Shown here: positions 33,833 to 40,604 of the stretch, piece after piece
Position numbering within the stretch: the first letter of the stretch is position 1
Layout: each line of letters opens with the position of its first letter
Origin: Peterkaempfera bronchialis
Lineage (GTDB): Bacteria > Actinomycetota > Actinomycetes > Streptomycetales > Streptomycetaceae
Reading direction: 5' to 3'
DNA: 64,000 bases
Assembly (NCBI RefSeq): GCF_003258605.2
Contig: NZ_CP031264.1
Coordinates: 1,798,001-1,862,000, forward strand
Notes under the pieces: generated by a model
What the model was told of the DNA's origin: nothing
The model's database searches: none
Seen by the model: only the letters and a program-made list of their open reading frames with translations
Position numbers and translations under genes: made by a program

Positions 33833-34861
33833 ATGCACAGCCACGACCAGCACGACCACAGCGGGCACGGGGCGGGGCAGGGCGGCCATCACCACCACGG
33901 GGTGGCGGCGGACGGCGACCGGCGCTGGCTCGTCATCGCCCTCACCCTGATCACCGTCTTCATGGCAGGCGAGGTCATCGTCGGCGTGGTGGCCGGGTCG
34001 CTGGCGCTGATCTCGGACGCCGTCCATATGCTCACCGACGCGGTCTCCATCCTGCTGGCGCTGGTGGCGATGCGGCTGGCCGCCCGCCCGGCGCGCGGCA
34101 GCTACACCTACGGCCTGAAGCGCGCGGAGATCCTCTCGGCGCAGGCCAACGGCCTCACCCTGCTGCTGCTCTCGCTCTGGCTCGGCTATGAGGCGGTCCG
34201 GCGGCTGATCTCGCCTCCGGAGGTCACCGGCAGCCTGGTGCTGATCACCGCACTGGTGGGAGTGGCCGTGAACCTCGCCGCCACCTGGGCGATCTCCAAG
34301 GCCAACCGGACCTCCCTCAATGTCGAGGGCGCCTTCCAGCACATCCTCACCGACCTGTACGCCTTCATCGCCACCCTGATCGCCGGCGCCGTCATCGTGA
34401 CCACCGGGTTCGCCCGCGCCGACGCCATCGCCTCCCTGGTGGTGGTCGCCCTGATGCTGCGCGCCGGGTTCGGGCTGGTCCGCGACTCCGGGCGGATCTT
34501 CCTGGAGGCCGCCCCGGTCGACATCGACCCGAACGACCTCGGCGACCGGCTGGCCGCCGTCGGCCGGGTCGCCGAGGTCCACGACCTGCACCTGTGGCAG
34601 ATCACCTCCGGCCAGTCCGCGCTCTCCGCCCACATCCTGGTCGTCCCGGACGGCGACTGCCACGCCGTACGGCGGGAACTCCAGCGGATGCTGCGGAACG
34701 ACTACCGCATCACCCACACCACCCTCCAGGTCGACCACCTCGGCGAGGACCCGGACACCGACCTCCTCCACATCACCCCCCGCCGCTCCACCCCGCCCAC
34801 CGACCCGCACTGCGAAGAACCCCACGGCCCCATCCACCGCCCCGGCCCCCACGAACACTGA
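33833..34861 (+). CDS. Cation diffusion facilitator, Zn2+/Co2+-type efflux protein
   Basis: A 342-residue CDF protein (CzcD/ZitB class) exporting Zn2+ or similar ions by proton antiport. The His/Asp-rich N-terminus (HSHDQHDHSGHG then HHHHG) precedes six membrane segments. The transport site motif SLALISDAVHMLTDAVSILLAL in segment 2 has the H-x3-D pattern, and segment 5 has HILTDLYAFIATLIAG, again H-x3-D. The cytosolic C-terminal domain includes VHDLHLWQITSGQSALSAHI. A Pro/His-rich tail ends in PGPHEH. The two transport-site His residues favour zinc over manganese. Confidence 0.93.
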   Translation: MHSHDQHDHSGHGAGQGGHHHHGVAADGDRRWLVIALTLITVFMAGEVIVGVVAGSLALISDAVHMLTDAVSILLALVAMRLAARPARGSYTYGLKRAEILSAQANGLTLLLLSLWLGYEAVRRLISPPEVTGSLVLITALVGVAVNLAATWAISKANRTSLNVEGAFQHILTDLYAFIATLIAGAVIVTTGFARADAIASLVVVALMLRAGFGLVRDSGRIFLEAAPVDIDPNDLGDRLAAVGRVAEVHDLHLWQITSGQSALSAHILVVPDGDCHAVRRELQRMLRNDYRITHTTLQVDHLGEDPDTDLLHITPRRSTPPTDPHCEEPHGPIHRPGPHEH

Positions 34862-35109
34862 CCCCCGAGTCGGCGGGTCAACGGCCTGTGCGGTGAAGCC
34901 CTCCGCCTTTGCGCGTCACCAACCCGGATGCAAGCCTGGAACCCGAGGCTCCGGAAGAAGCCATTCGCCCCGGGATCGCAGCCTGATCAGGTTGAACGGG
35001 CTGAGCAGCGAGGAACCGGCGGAGGCGCCGAGGCATCCGGCCGCCCGCAGCACGAGTCCGCACACAGCACCTGACCCTGTGGGAGGGCCCGGGAAAGTGA
35101 GGTGTCCCC

Positions 35110-36147
35110 ATGCGGGCAACGTTCATGTACAAAGCCGGCGATGTGCGCGTCGAGAACGCGCCCGACCCGGTCATCGAACACCCCACCGACGCGGTGGTGC
35201 GCATTGTGCGCAGCTGCGTATGCGGCAGTGACCTGCACCCCTACCACACCATGCCGGCGTCGGAGGGCCCTGCGCCGATGGGGCACGAGTTCCTTGGCAT
35301 CGTGGAGGAGGTGGGCTCCGAGGTCTCCGGGTTCACCCGCGGTGACCTGGTGGTCTCCCCGTTCGCCTTCGCGGACAACACCTGCGAGTTCTGCCGCGAG
35401 GGCCTGCACACCTCCTGCCCGAACGGCGGCTTCTTCGCCGTCGGAGGCATCGGCGGCGCCCAGACCGAGGCGGTGCGCGTCCCTCAGGCGCAGGGCACTC
35501 TGGTGAAGCTGCCGGCGGATGTCGATGCGGCGCTGCTGCCGTCGCTGCTGACCCTGGCCGATGTGTACGGCACCGGCCACCACGCCGCCCACCAGGCCCG
35601 CGTCCGCCCGGGTGACACGGTCACCGTCATCGGCGACGGCGCCGTCGGCCTGCTCGCCGTCCTGTCCGCGAAGCAGCTCGGCGCGGAGCGGATCATCCTC
35701 ATGGGCCGCCACCGGGACCGCACCGACCTGGGCCGCTTCTTCGGCGCCACCGATGTCGTCCCCGAGCGCGGCGAGGAGGGCATCGCCAAGGTGCGCGAAC
35801 TGACCGGCGGCCACGGCAGCCGCGCGGTGCTGGAAGCCGTCGGGCACCTGCCGGCCTACCAGATGGCCGTCGGCGCCGTGCGCCCCGGCGGGGTGATCAG
35901 CCGGGTCGGCGTGCCGCAGTACGAGAACGCTCCGATCGGATTCGGCAGCCTCTTCGGCCCGAACGTCACCCTGACCGGTGGCCCGGCCCCGGTGCGCGCC
36001 TACATCGAGCAGCTGCTGCCCGCCGTGCTGGACGGCACCGTCGAGCCCGGTCGCGTCTTCGACCGCACGGTGTCCCTGGAGGAGGTGCCCGAGGGCTATC
36101 GGGCGATGGACCAGCGCGAGGCGCTGAAGGTCATGGTCACCCCCTGA
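35110..36147 (+). CDS. Zinc-dependent alcohol dehydrogenase (MDR superfamily)
   Basis: A 345-residue medium-chain dehydrogenase. Catalytic zinc ligands are in SCVCGSDLHPYH (Cys ~38) and MGHEFLGIVEEVG (His-Glu ~62). The structural-zinc loop is reduced to CEFCREGLHTSC. The NAD(P) motif VTVIGDGAVGLLAVLSAKQLGA lies near residue 173. Sequence style resembles threonine-dehydrogenase-like or glutathione-independent formaldehyde-type enzymes annotated as zinc-dependent alcohol dehydrogenase in streptomycetes. Substrate unknown. It stands alone; the 248-bp upstream gap shows no clear promoter. Confidence 0.88.
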   Translation: MRATFMYKAGDVRVENAPDPVIEHPTDAVVRIVRSCVCGSDLHPYHTMPASEGPAPMGHEFLGIVEEVGSEVSGFTRGDLVVSPFAFADNTCEFCREGLHTSCPNGGFFAVGGIGGAQTEAVRVPQAQGTLVKLPADVDAALLPSLLTLADVYGTGHHAAHQARVRPGDTVTVIGDGAVGLLAVLSAKQLGAERIILMGRHRDRTDLGRFFGATDVVPERGEEGIAKVRELTGGHGSRAVLEAVGHLPAYQMAVGAVRPGGVISRVGVPQYENAPIGFGSLFGPNVTLTGGPAPVRAYIEQLLPAVLDGTVEPGRVFDRTVSLEEVPEGYRAMDQREALKVMVTP

Positions 36148-36246
36148 CGCGCGGCCCGGCGTCGATGCCTGTGGCCCGAGCCGCCTTTGCGCCGCGGAGA
36201 TGGTAGAAAGTTTGACGATCGCTGGTGCGGGTGTAACACTCCCGCA

Positions 36247-37260
36247 GTGCGCAGCGGAATCCTGGTCGGCGCCGGCAAACTGGGCCGGACCCTTGTGATC
36301 CTGGGCGTCCTGGGGTCACTCTGCCTGGGCGTCCTGGCGCTGACGGGTGCCGAGTGGCCGTTCGGCCGGGCCGCCGCCGCGGTGGCGGTCGCCGGTGGGG
36401 AGCAGCCGCCGCCCCAGGACTATGTGGATCTGCGTACCGTGGCCCCCGCCGCGCCCGCGCCGCCGAACGGCCCGGACGCGTCCACCGGCTCCTTCGCCGA
36501 GGACTGCGGGCGGAACGCCGAGGGGCATCGCAATTCGGACAATGTCGTGACCTCGCCCGGGATCACCGACGGGGCGCACCACACCCACGACTATGTGGGC
36601 AACCTCTCCACCAACGCGTTCTCGACCGACGCGAGCCTGGAGGCGGCGGCCACCACCTGCACCGACGGCGACCGGTCGACCTTCTACTGGCCGGTGCTGC
36701 GCCGCCTGGACCGCAGCGGCGGCCCGGGCAGCGGGGCCCACGGCAACACCGGGCGGATCCTGGAGCCGGTCTCGGTGCGGGTGGAGTTCCGGGGCAGTCC
36801 GGTGAGCCCGGTGGTGCCGATGCCGCACGGGCTGCGGCTGCTGACCGGCGACCCGGTGGCCGCCACCTCCGACGGGAGCCTGACCAGGGCCGCGTGGGGG
36901 TGCAGCGGCCTGCCCGGCCGCAGCACCGAGCTGTACCCGCGCTGCCCGGAGGGCAGCCGGCTCACCCGCACGCTGGACTTCCCCAGCTGCTGGGACGGCC
37001 TGCACACCGACAGCCCGGACCACCGCGACCACGCGGTGTTCCCGGCGGCCAACGGGGTCTGCCCGCACGGCACCTTCGCCGTGCCGCAGCTGCGCGTCGT
37101 CGTCGCGTACGAGATGCCGTCCGGGGCTCCGTTCGCGCTGGACTCCTTCCCGGAGCAGCGGCGCAGCCCGGTGACCGAGCACGCGGTCTTTGTGGATGAG
37201 ATGTCGGACCGGCAGATGGCCCGGGTGGCGGACTGCCTCAACCAGGGCCGCCGCTGCTGA
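36247..37260 (+). CDS. Secreted DUF1996 domain protein
   Basis: A 337-residue exported protein. Residues ~8-40 form an N-terminal hydrophobic segment (LGRTLVILGVLGSLCLGVLAL), probably a signal peptide or anchor, followed by a Pro-rich stretch and a DUF1996 domain (~75-325) with HHTHDYVGN, STFYWPVL, MPHGLRLLTGDP, and the C-terminal FPSCWDGLHTDSPDHRDHAVFP and CPHGTFAVPQL segments. Actinobacterial and fungal DUF1996 proteins are secreted and of unknown function. I prefer GTG 36247; a TTG at 36187 would extend it but lies over a promoter-like segment (TTTGAC at 36211 and TGTAACACT at 36232). Confidence 0.82.
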   Translation: MRSGILVGAGKLGRTLVILGVLGSLCLGVLALTGAEWPFGRAAAAVAVAGGEQPPPQDYVDLRTVAPAAPAPPNGPDASTGSFAEDCGRNAEGHRNSDNVVTSPGITDGAHHTHDYVGNLSTNAFSTDASLEAAATTCTDGDRSTFYWPVLRRLDRSGGPGSGAHGNTGRILEPVSVRVEFRGSPVSPVVPMPHGLRLLTGDPVAATSDGSLTRAAWGCSGLPGRSTELYPRCPEGSRLTRTLDFPSCWDGLHTDSPDHRDHAVFPAANGVCPHGTFAVPQLRVVVAYEMPSGAPFALDSFPEQRRSPVTEHAVFVDEMSDRQMARVADCLNQGRRC

Positions 37261-37262
37261 AC

Positions 37263-37285
37263 CACGCCGCCCCCCGGGCGGCGTG
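37263..37285 (+). terminator. Hairpin after the DUF1996 gene
   Basis: Arms CACGCCGCCC (37263-37272) and GGGCGGCGTG (37276-37285), 10 bp perfect, 3-nt loop, no U-tract. It separates the DUF1996 gene from the ECF promoter at 37317. Confidence 0.6.
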
Positions 37286-37316
37286 AGATGTGTCACCGGA
37301 CCGGCTGCCGTGGCGG

Positions 37317-37345
37317 TGAACCCTTTGCGGGCGCTCAGCCGTGTT
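37317..37345 (+). promoter_or_regulatory. ECF-type promoter of the sigma factor gene (site 1)
   Basis: TGAACC (37317-37322), 17-bp spacer, CGTGTT (37340-37345), about 68 bp upstream of the sigma ATG. It is one of five such sites in the window and resembles the published Mycobacterium tuberculosis SigL pattern (TGAACC...CGTGTC). Autoregulation is inferred. Confidence 0.7.
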
Positions 37346-37412
37346 CTGCGCGACGCACCTCGACAACAACGCCTGCACCAGATGCCGGTGCAGCTGAGGA
37401 CGGAGTGGGTGG

Positions 37413-37964
37413 ATGGCGGCGTTGTGGTCGCGAACTCGACAAAGCGCGAGTGACGAGGCACTGATTCGATCGCTCTACGAGGAGCACGGCAGAGCGCTGC
37501 TGGCCTACGCGGTCCGGCTCACCAGCGACCACGCGGCAGCCGAGGACGTGGTGCAGGAGACCCTGATCCGCGCCTGGCGCCATCCCGAAGTGCTGGTCAA
37601 CGGCAAGGGTTCGATACGCGGCTGGCTGCTCACCGTGGCCCGCAACATCATCACCGACCGCTACCGGGCCAAGGCGGCGCGGCCGACGGAGGTGCATGAG
37701 TCGCCGGCCAACCCGCCGGTGGAGCGGGACCACGCGGAGGCCGTGGTGGACTCCATGTTCGTCCTGGAGGCACTGGACCGCCTGTCGCCGGACCACCGCG
37801 ACGTCCTGCGGGAGATCTATCTGCGCGGCCGGACCGTCACCGAGACGGCCACCACCCTGGGGCTGCCTGTCGGGACCGTGAAATCTCGATCACACTATGC
37901 CCTCAAGGCACTGCGTGAGATCTACTCGGCCAAGCCGACCGCACTCAAGGAGGTGGCGGCATGA
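37413..37964 (+). CDS. ECF-family RNA polymerase sigma factor
   Basis: A 183-residue ECF sigma factor. Region 2 spans about 15-85 (LIRSLYEEHGRALLAYAVRLTSD, AEDVVQETLIRAWRHPEVL, SIRGWLLTVARNIITDRYRAK), and region 4 about 120-172 (LDRLSPDHRDVLREIYLRG, TETATTLGLPVGTVKSRSHYALKALRE). The anti-sigma gene follows with a four-base overlap. A TGAACC-N17-CGTGTT promoter lies upstream, and four more like it precede the adjacent lipoprotein and type VII-type genes, so I infer that this factor controls that set. The closest known functional analogue by promoter pattern is mycobacterial SigL. Confidence 0.9.
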   Translation: MAALWSRTRQSASDEALIRSLYEEHGRALLAYAVRLTSDHAAAEDVVQETLIRAWRHPEVLVNGKGSIRGWLLTVARNIITDRYRAKAARPTEVHESPANPPVERDHAEAVVDSMFVLEALDRLSPDHRDVLREIYLRGRTVTETATTLGLPVGTVKSRSHYALKALREIYSAKPTALKEVAA

Positions 37965-38719
37965 GCACCCAGCACGGAGACCGGAGGCATGACCAGCACG
38001 AGGGCGAACGGCTCACCGCCTACCTCCTCGGCGTCCTCGACGAGCAGGAGGTGAGCGCCGTCGAGCAGCACCTGGCCGCGTGCCCGGACTGCCGGCAGGA
38101 GCTCGCCGAACTCCGTGAGATGGAGCGGGCATTGGGCGAAGTCCCCCCGGAAGCACTCCTGGACGGGCCGCCCGACGGCGGCGACCTGCTGCTTCAGCGC
38201 ACGCTGCGCCAGGTCCGGCGGGAGCGCGTGGGCCAGGAACGGCGACGATGGGTCGCGGTGGGTGTGGCGGCGGCGGTCGCCGGGGCGGCGCTGCTCGGCG
38301 GCGGGATGCTGATCGGGCGGAGCGGTACGGGCTCCGGGCCCGGCGTCGCGCTGCCCACGCCGCCTTCGGTGAGCGGGGCTCCCAGCACTCCGGCGGTGCC
38401 GCCGGCCGGTACCAGGACGGCGTCGGTGACCGATCCGGAGACCGGGACCCGGATGACGGTGGCGGTGCTTCCGGCCAAGGGCTGGGTGCGGGTCAACGCC
38501 GCCGTGGTCGGTATCCCCGCAGGTGAGGAGTGCCGGCTGATGGTGATCGGCAAGGACGGCACCAAGGAGATCGCCGGTGGCTGGAAGGTCTCGCCGAAGG
38601 GCGCGACGTCCGGTATCAACCTGGACGGCACGGCCCTGCTCGACCCCGCCGAGGTCGCGGCGGTGGCGGTGGAGAACATCCACGGGAAGAGGTTCGTCAC
38701 CGCGCCGCTCCCCTCCTGA
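37961..38719 (+). CDS. Membrane anti-sigma factor, zinc-finger (ZAS) type
   Basis: A 252-residue single-pass membrane protein. The cytosolic N-terminus carries the ZAS zinc-finger pattern H-x3-C-x2-C in EQHLAACPDCRQELAEL (~36). A membrane segment lies near residues 98-118 (VAVGVAAAVAGAALLGGGMLI), then a Pro/Ser/Thr linker and an extracytoplasmic RskA-like domain (~150-252). It overlaps the sigma gene by ATGA and should hold the sigma factor until an extracytoplasmic or redox signal arrives. The protease or signal is not visible in the window. Confidence 0.9.
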   Translation: MSTQHGDRRHDQHEGERLTAYLLGVLDEQEVSAVEQHLAACPDCRQELAELREMERALGEVPPEALLDGPPDGGDLLLQRTLRQVRRERVGQERRRWVAVGVAAAVAGAALLGGGMLIGRSGTGSGPGVALPTPPSVSGAPSTPAVPPAGTRTASVTDPETGTRMTVAVLPAKGWVRVNAAVVGIPAGEECRLMVIGKDGTKEIAGGWKVSPKGATSGINLDGTALLDPAEVAAVAVENIHGKRFVTAPLPS

Positions 38720-38740
38720 GGCCGCGCGGCCCTTCCGGCG

Positions 38741-38787
38741 GACGGCGGCCACCCCCACCGTGCTGGGCGGCGGGGGTGGCCGCCGTC
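38741..38787. terminator. Bidirectional hairpin between anti-sigma and lipoprotein genes
   Basis: Perfect 16-bp arms GACGGCGGCCACCCCC (38741-38756) and GGGGGTGGCCGCCGTC (38772-38787), 15-nt loop, in the 108-bp gap between convergent genes. Confidence 0.75.
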
Positions 38788-38827
38788 GTTCCGACGTGCC
38801 GGCCGTTCCGACGGGTCGGCGCGGCGC

Positions 38828-39505
38828 TCAGCGCTGCGCGGCCTTGCCACCGTCCGGCCCGACCGCGAACCAGGTGCCGCCGATGCCCTGGCCGTTGGTG
38901 TCGCCGGGCCGGTTGTCGCCGGAGTAGCGGTAGATGGGCCAGCCGCCGACGGTCAGCTGCACCGCGCCGTCCTGCCGCCGGATCGCGCCGATCCGCGATG
39001 GCTCGATGCCGGCCAGATAGACATTGCCGCCCTCCTTGATGATCACCGGCGGCCAGGTGGTGGCGCAGTCGGCGTCGCAGTTCGACTGGGAGGGGTCGGC
39101 GGTGTCCCGGTCGAACCGGTACAGCGTCGACTGGTTGACATTGATCAGGTGGGGGCCCAGGTCGGGGGCGTCGACGGCGGAGAGCTGCACCCAGACCGGC
39201 GGCTGGACCTGGAGGGCCGCGCCGACCACCGTGCCGCCGTTGCCGGACCGGCCGTGCTCGGCGGCCGATCCACTGACCAGCTGGAGCGTGTCATTGCCCG
39301 CCGGGGCCGAGTCCGGGGCCGAGTCCGCGGCCGGGGCCGTCGGCGGGGGTGCGGACTGGGCAGCTGCGGCCGGCGCGGGCGCGTCGCCGATCACCACGGT
39401 CTTGCCGCAGGCGGAGGCGCCCGCGAGTCCGCAGACCAGAAGGGTCGCAAGCAGGGCGCGCGAGGCTGACCTGCGCGCCGCATGGGTGTTGCGTTCACGT
39501 GTCAC
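38828..39505 (-). CDS. Lipoprotein with secreted-repeat (PF03640-like) domains
   Basis: A 225-residue lipoprotein precursor from GTG 39505. Signal peptide with lipobox in LAGASAC (Cys ~30), a Pro/Ala-rich linker, then two copies of the secreted repeat of unknown function: LYRFDRDTADPSQSNCDADCATTWPP (~128) and LTVGGWPIYRYSGDNRPGDT with GGTWFAVGPDG (~190). The -10 element of a TGAACC-N16-CGTGTC promoter ends 6 bp from this GTG, so the mRNA is probably leaderless, which also rules out the longer frame from 39523. It is likely a direct target of the neighbouring ECF sigma factor. Confidence 0.85.
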   Translation of the reverse strand: MTRERNTHAARRSASRALLATLLVCGLAGASACGKTVVIGDAPAPAAAAQSAPPPTAPAADSAPDSAPAGNDTLQLVSGSAAEHGRSGNGGTVVGAALQVQPPVWVQLSAVDAPDLGPHLINVNQSTLYRFDRDTADPSQSNCDADCATTWPPVIIKEGGNVYLAGIEPSRIGAIRRQDGAVQLTVGGWPIYRYSGDNRPGDTNGQGIGGTWFAVGPDGGKAAQR

Positions 39506-39511
39506 GTGGGG

Positions 39512-39539
39512 GACACGGAGCACGGGCCGGACCGGTTCA
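39512..39539 (-). promoter_or_regulatory. ECF-type promoter of the lipoprotein gene (site 3)
   Basis: On the minus strand TGAACC (39539-39534), 16-bp spacer, CGTGTC (39517-39512). Transcription would start about at the GTG 39505, giving a leaderless message. It lies back to back with site 4, whose -35 begins 18 bp away. Confidence 0.7.
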
Positions 39540-39556
39540 CCTCGGCTCCGCGTCGG

Positions 39557-39584
39557 TGAACCGCAACCCGCCCCGGTACGTGTT
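39557..39584 (+). promoter_or_regulatory. ECF-type promoter of the WXG100-like gene (site 4)
   Basis: TGAACC (39557-39562), 16-bp spacer, CGTGTT (39579-39584), about 44 bp upstream of ATG 39628. It is divergent from site 3. Confidence 0.7.
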
Positions 39585-39627
39585 CCGCAGCGAGGCCGAC
39601 CACGGCCCAGACCATGGAGGAGGCGGG

Positions 39628-39906
39628 ATGGCGGACATCAGGATTCCGGGGGACGAACTGGAGCAGGTGTCGCAGGCGCTCGGATTCGTCCTCGACCACA
39701 TCGACACCGGCAACTCCGGGGTGGACCTGGACCGGGCGCTCGGCTACCCGCTGATCCACCAGGGCAACCACTTCGAGAGCCGCTGGAGCGACGGGCGCTT
39801 CCAGCTCAACAAGCAGTGCACCACCATCAAGAAGGCGGTCGACGACATCCTCACCCAGTTCAAGGACACCGACGACCAGGCTGCGGCCCATCTGGACGGT
39901 GCCTGA
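39628..39906 (+). CDS. WXG100-sized small helical protein, putative type VII substrate
   Basis: A 92-residue protein with ATG 39628 after GGAGGAGGCGGG. It lacks a signal peptide and is predicted to form a two-helix hairpin: helix 1 DELEQVSQALGFVLDHIDT, a central turn with W-S-D-G in FESRWSDGRFQLNKQC, and helix 2 IKKAVDDILTQFKDTDDQAA. Length, central W-x-x-G and absence of a signal fit the ESAT-6/WXG100 class, although similarity is weak. Its stop overlaps the next gene (TGATG), and the EssC-like ATPase gene is convergent just beyond, which supports a secretion role. It starts downstream of ECF site 4. Confidence 0.65.
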   Translation: MADIRIPGDELEQVSQALGFVLDHIDTGNSGVDLDRALGYPLIHQGNHFESRWSDGRFQLNKQCTTIKKAVDDILTQFKDTDDQAAAHLDGA

Positions 39907-40529
39907 TGGCCGACGCCGACCGCTTTCTGCTGGACGTACCGGACTCCTGGGCCCAGCTCGACCTCACCGGGAGCGCCCTCGCCGAGGCCCGGACCACCGC
40001 TCTGGCGCTCGCCCGCGACGCCCGCGAGCAGGCCAGGATCAACGACCTGTTCCGGCAGGCCCGCGAGGTCAGCCGGGCTGCGCGGCGGCGCGGCGCGCTC
40101 TTCGCCGCCGGTACGGCCACCCAGTACGACGACGGCCTCTTCATGGGGTACGCGATGGTCTTCGCCGTCACCGCCCCGCCCGGCCGCGAGCTGACGCTGC
40201 CGGTGCTGGCCGCCCAGCTCTCCCCGCCCGCCGGCGCCCAGGGGAGCGCCAAGCAGCCGCAGGGCCGGACGGTCTCGGCGGTGGAGCTGCCCGGGATCGG
40301 CCAGGTGGCACGGATCACCGGTATCGAGGACGCCCCGCTCACCGCCGACATCGTGGTGCGGATGGTCACCATGCACACGGTGGTGCCGATCCCCGGGTCG
40401 CCGCGCGACTACCTGGTCGTCACCTGCGCCAGCCCCAATCTGCCGCTGGCCGACGAGGTGTACGAGCTGTTCGACGCGATCAGCGGCACACTGCGCTTTC
40501 TGCCGGGCAGGGCCGAGGCCGTGTCCTGA
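39906..40529 (+). CDS. Unknown partner protein in the type VII-type locus
   Basis: A 207-residue soluble protein with no signal peptide or membrane segment. It starts at the A of the preceding stop (TGATG), so it is translationally coupled to the WXG100-sized protein. It opens with FLLDVPDSWAQLDLTG and contains a helix-rich basic stretch (ARINDLFRQAREVSRAARRRG), then an alpha/beta part ending PIPGSPRDYLVVTCASPNLPLADEVYELFDAISGTLRFLP. The size and coupling suggest a chaperone or partner like EspG for the small protein, but I see no sequence match that proves it. Confidence 0.65.
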   Translation: MADADRFLLDVPDSWAQLDLTGSALAEARTTALALARDAREQARINDLFRQAREVSRAARRRGALFAAGTATQYDDGLFMGYAMVFAVTAPPGRELTLPVLAAQLSPPAGAQGSAKQPQGRTVSAVELPGIGQVARITGIEDAPLTADIVVRMVTMHTVVPIPGSPRDYLVVTCASPNLPLADEVYELFDAISGTLRFLPGRAEAVS

Positions 40530-40546
40530 GCGGCGTCCATACGGCG

Positions 40547-40585
40547 GTGGGGCCGGGCGGGAGCACCACTCCCGCCCGGCCCCAC
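40547..40585. terminator. Bidirectional hairpin between the partner gene and the EssC-like gene
   Basis: Perfect 17-bp arms GTGGGGCCGGGCGGGAG (40547-40563) and CTCCCGCCCGGCCCCAC (40569-40585), 5-nt loop, in the 75-bp convergent gap; TTCTCT follows on the plus strand. Confidence 0.85.
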
Positions 40586-40604
40586 TTCTCTGCCCGGCCG
40601 CCGT

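Noticed and set aside
39523-39523. Upstream GTG as start of the secreted-repeat lipoprotein
   Set aside because: It lies between the -35 and -10 elements of the ECF promoter, so it cannot be on the transcript from that promoter.
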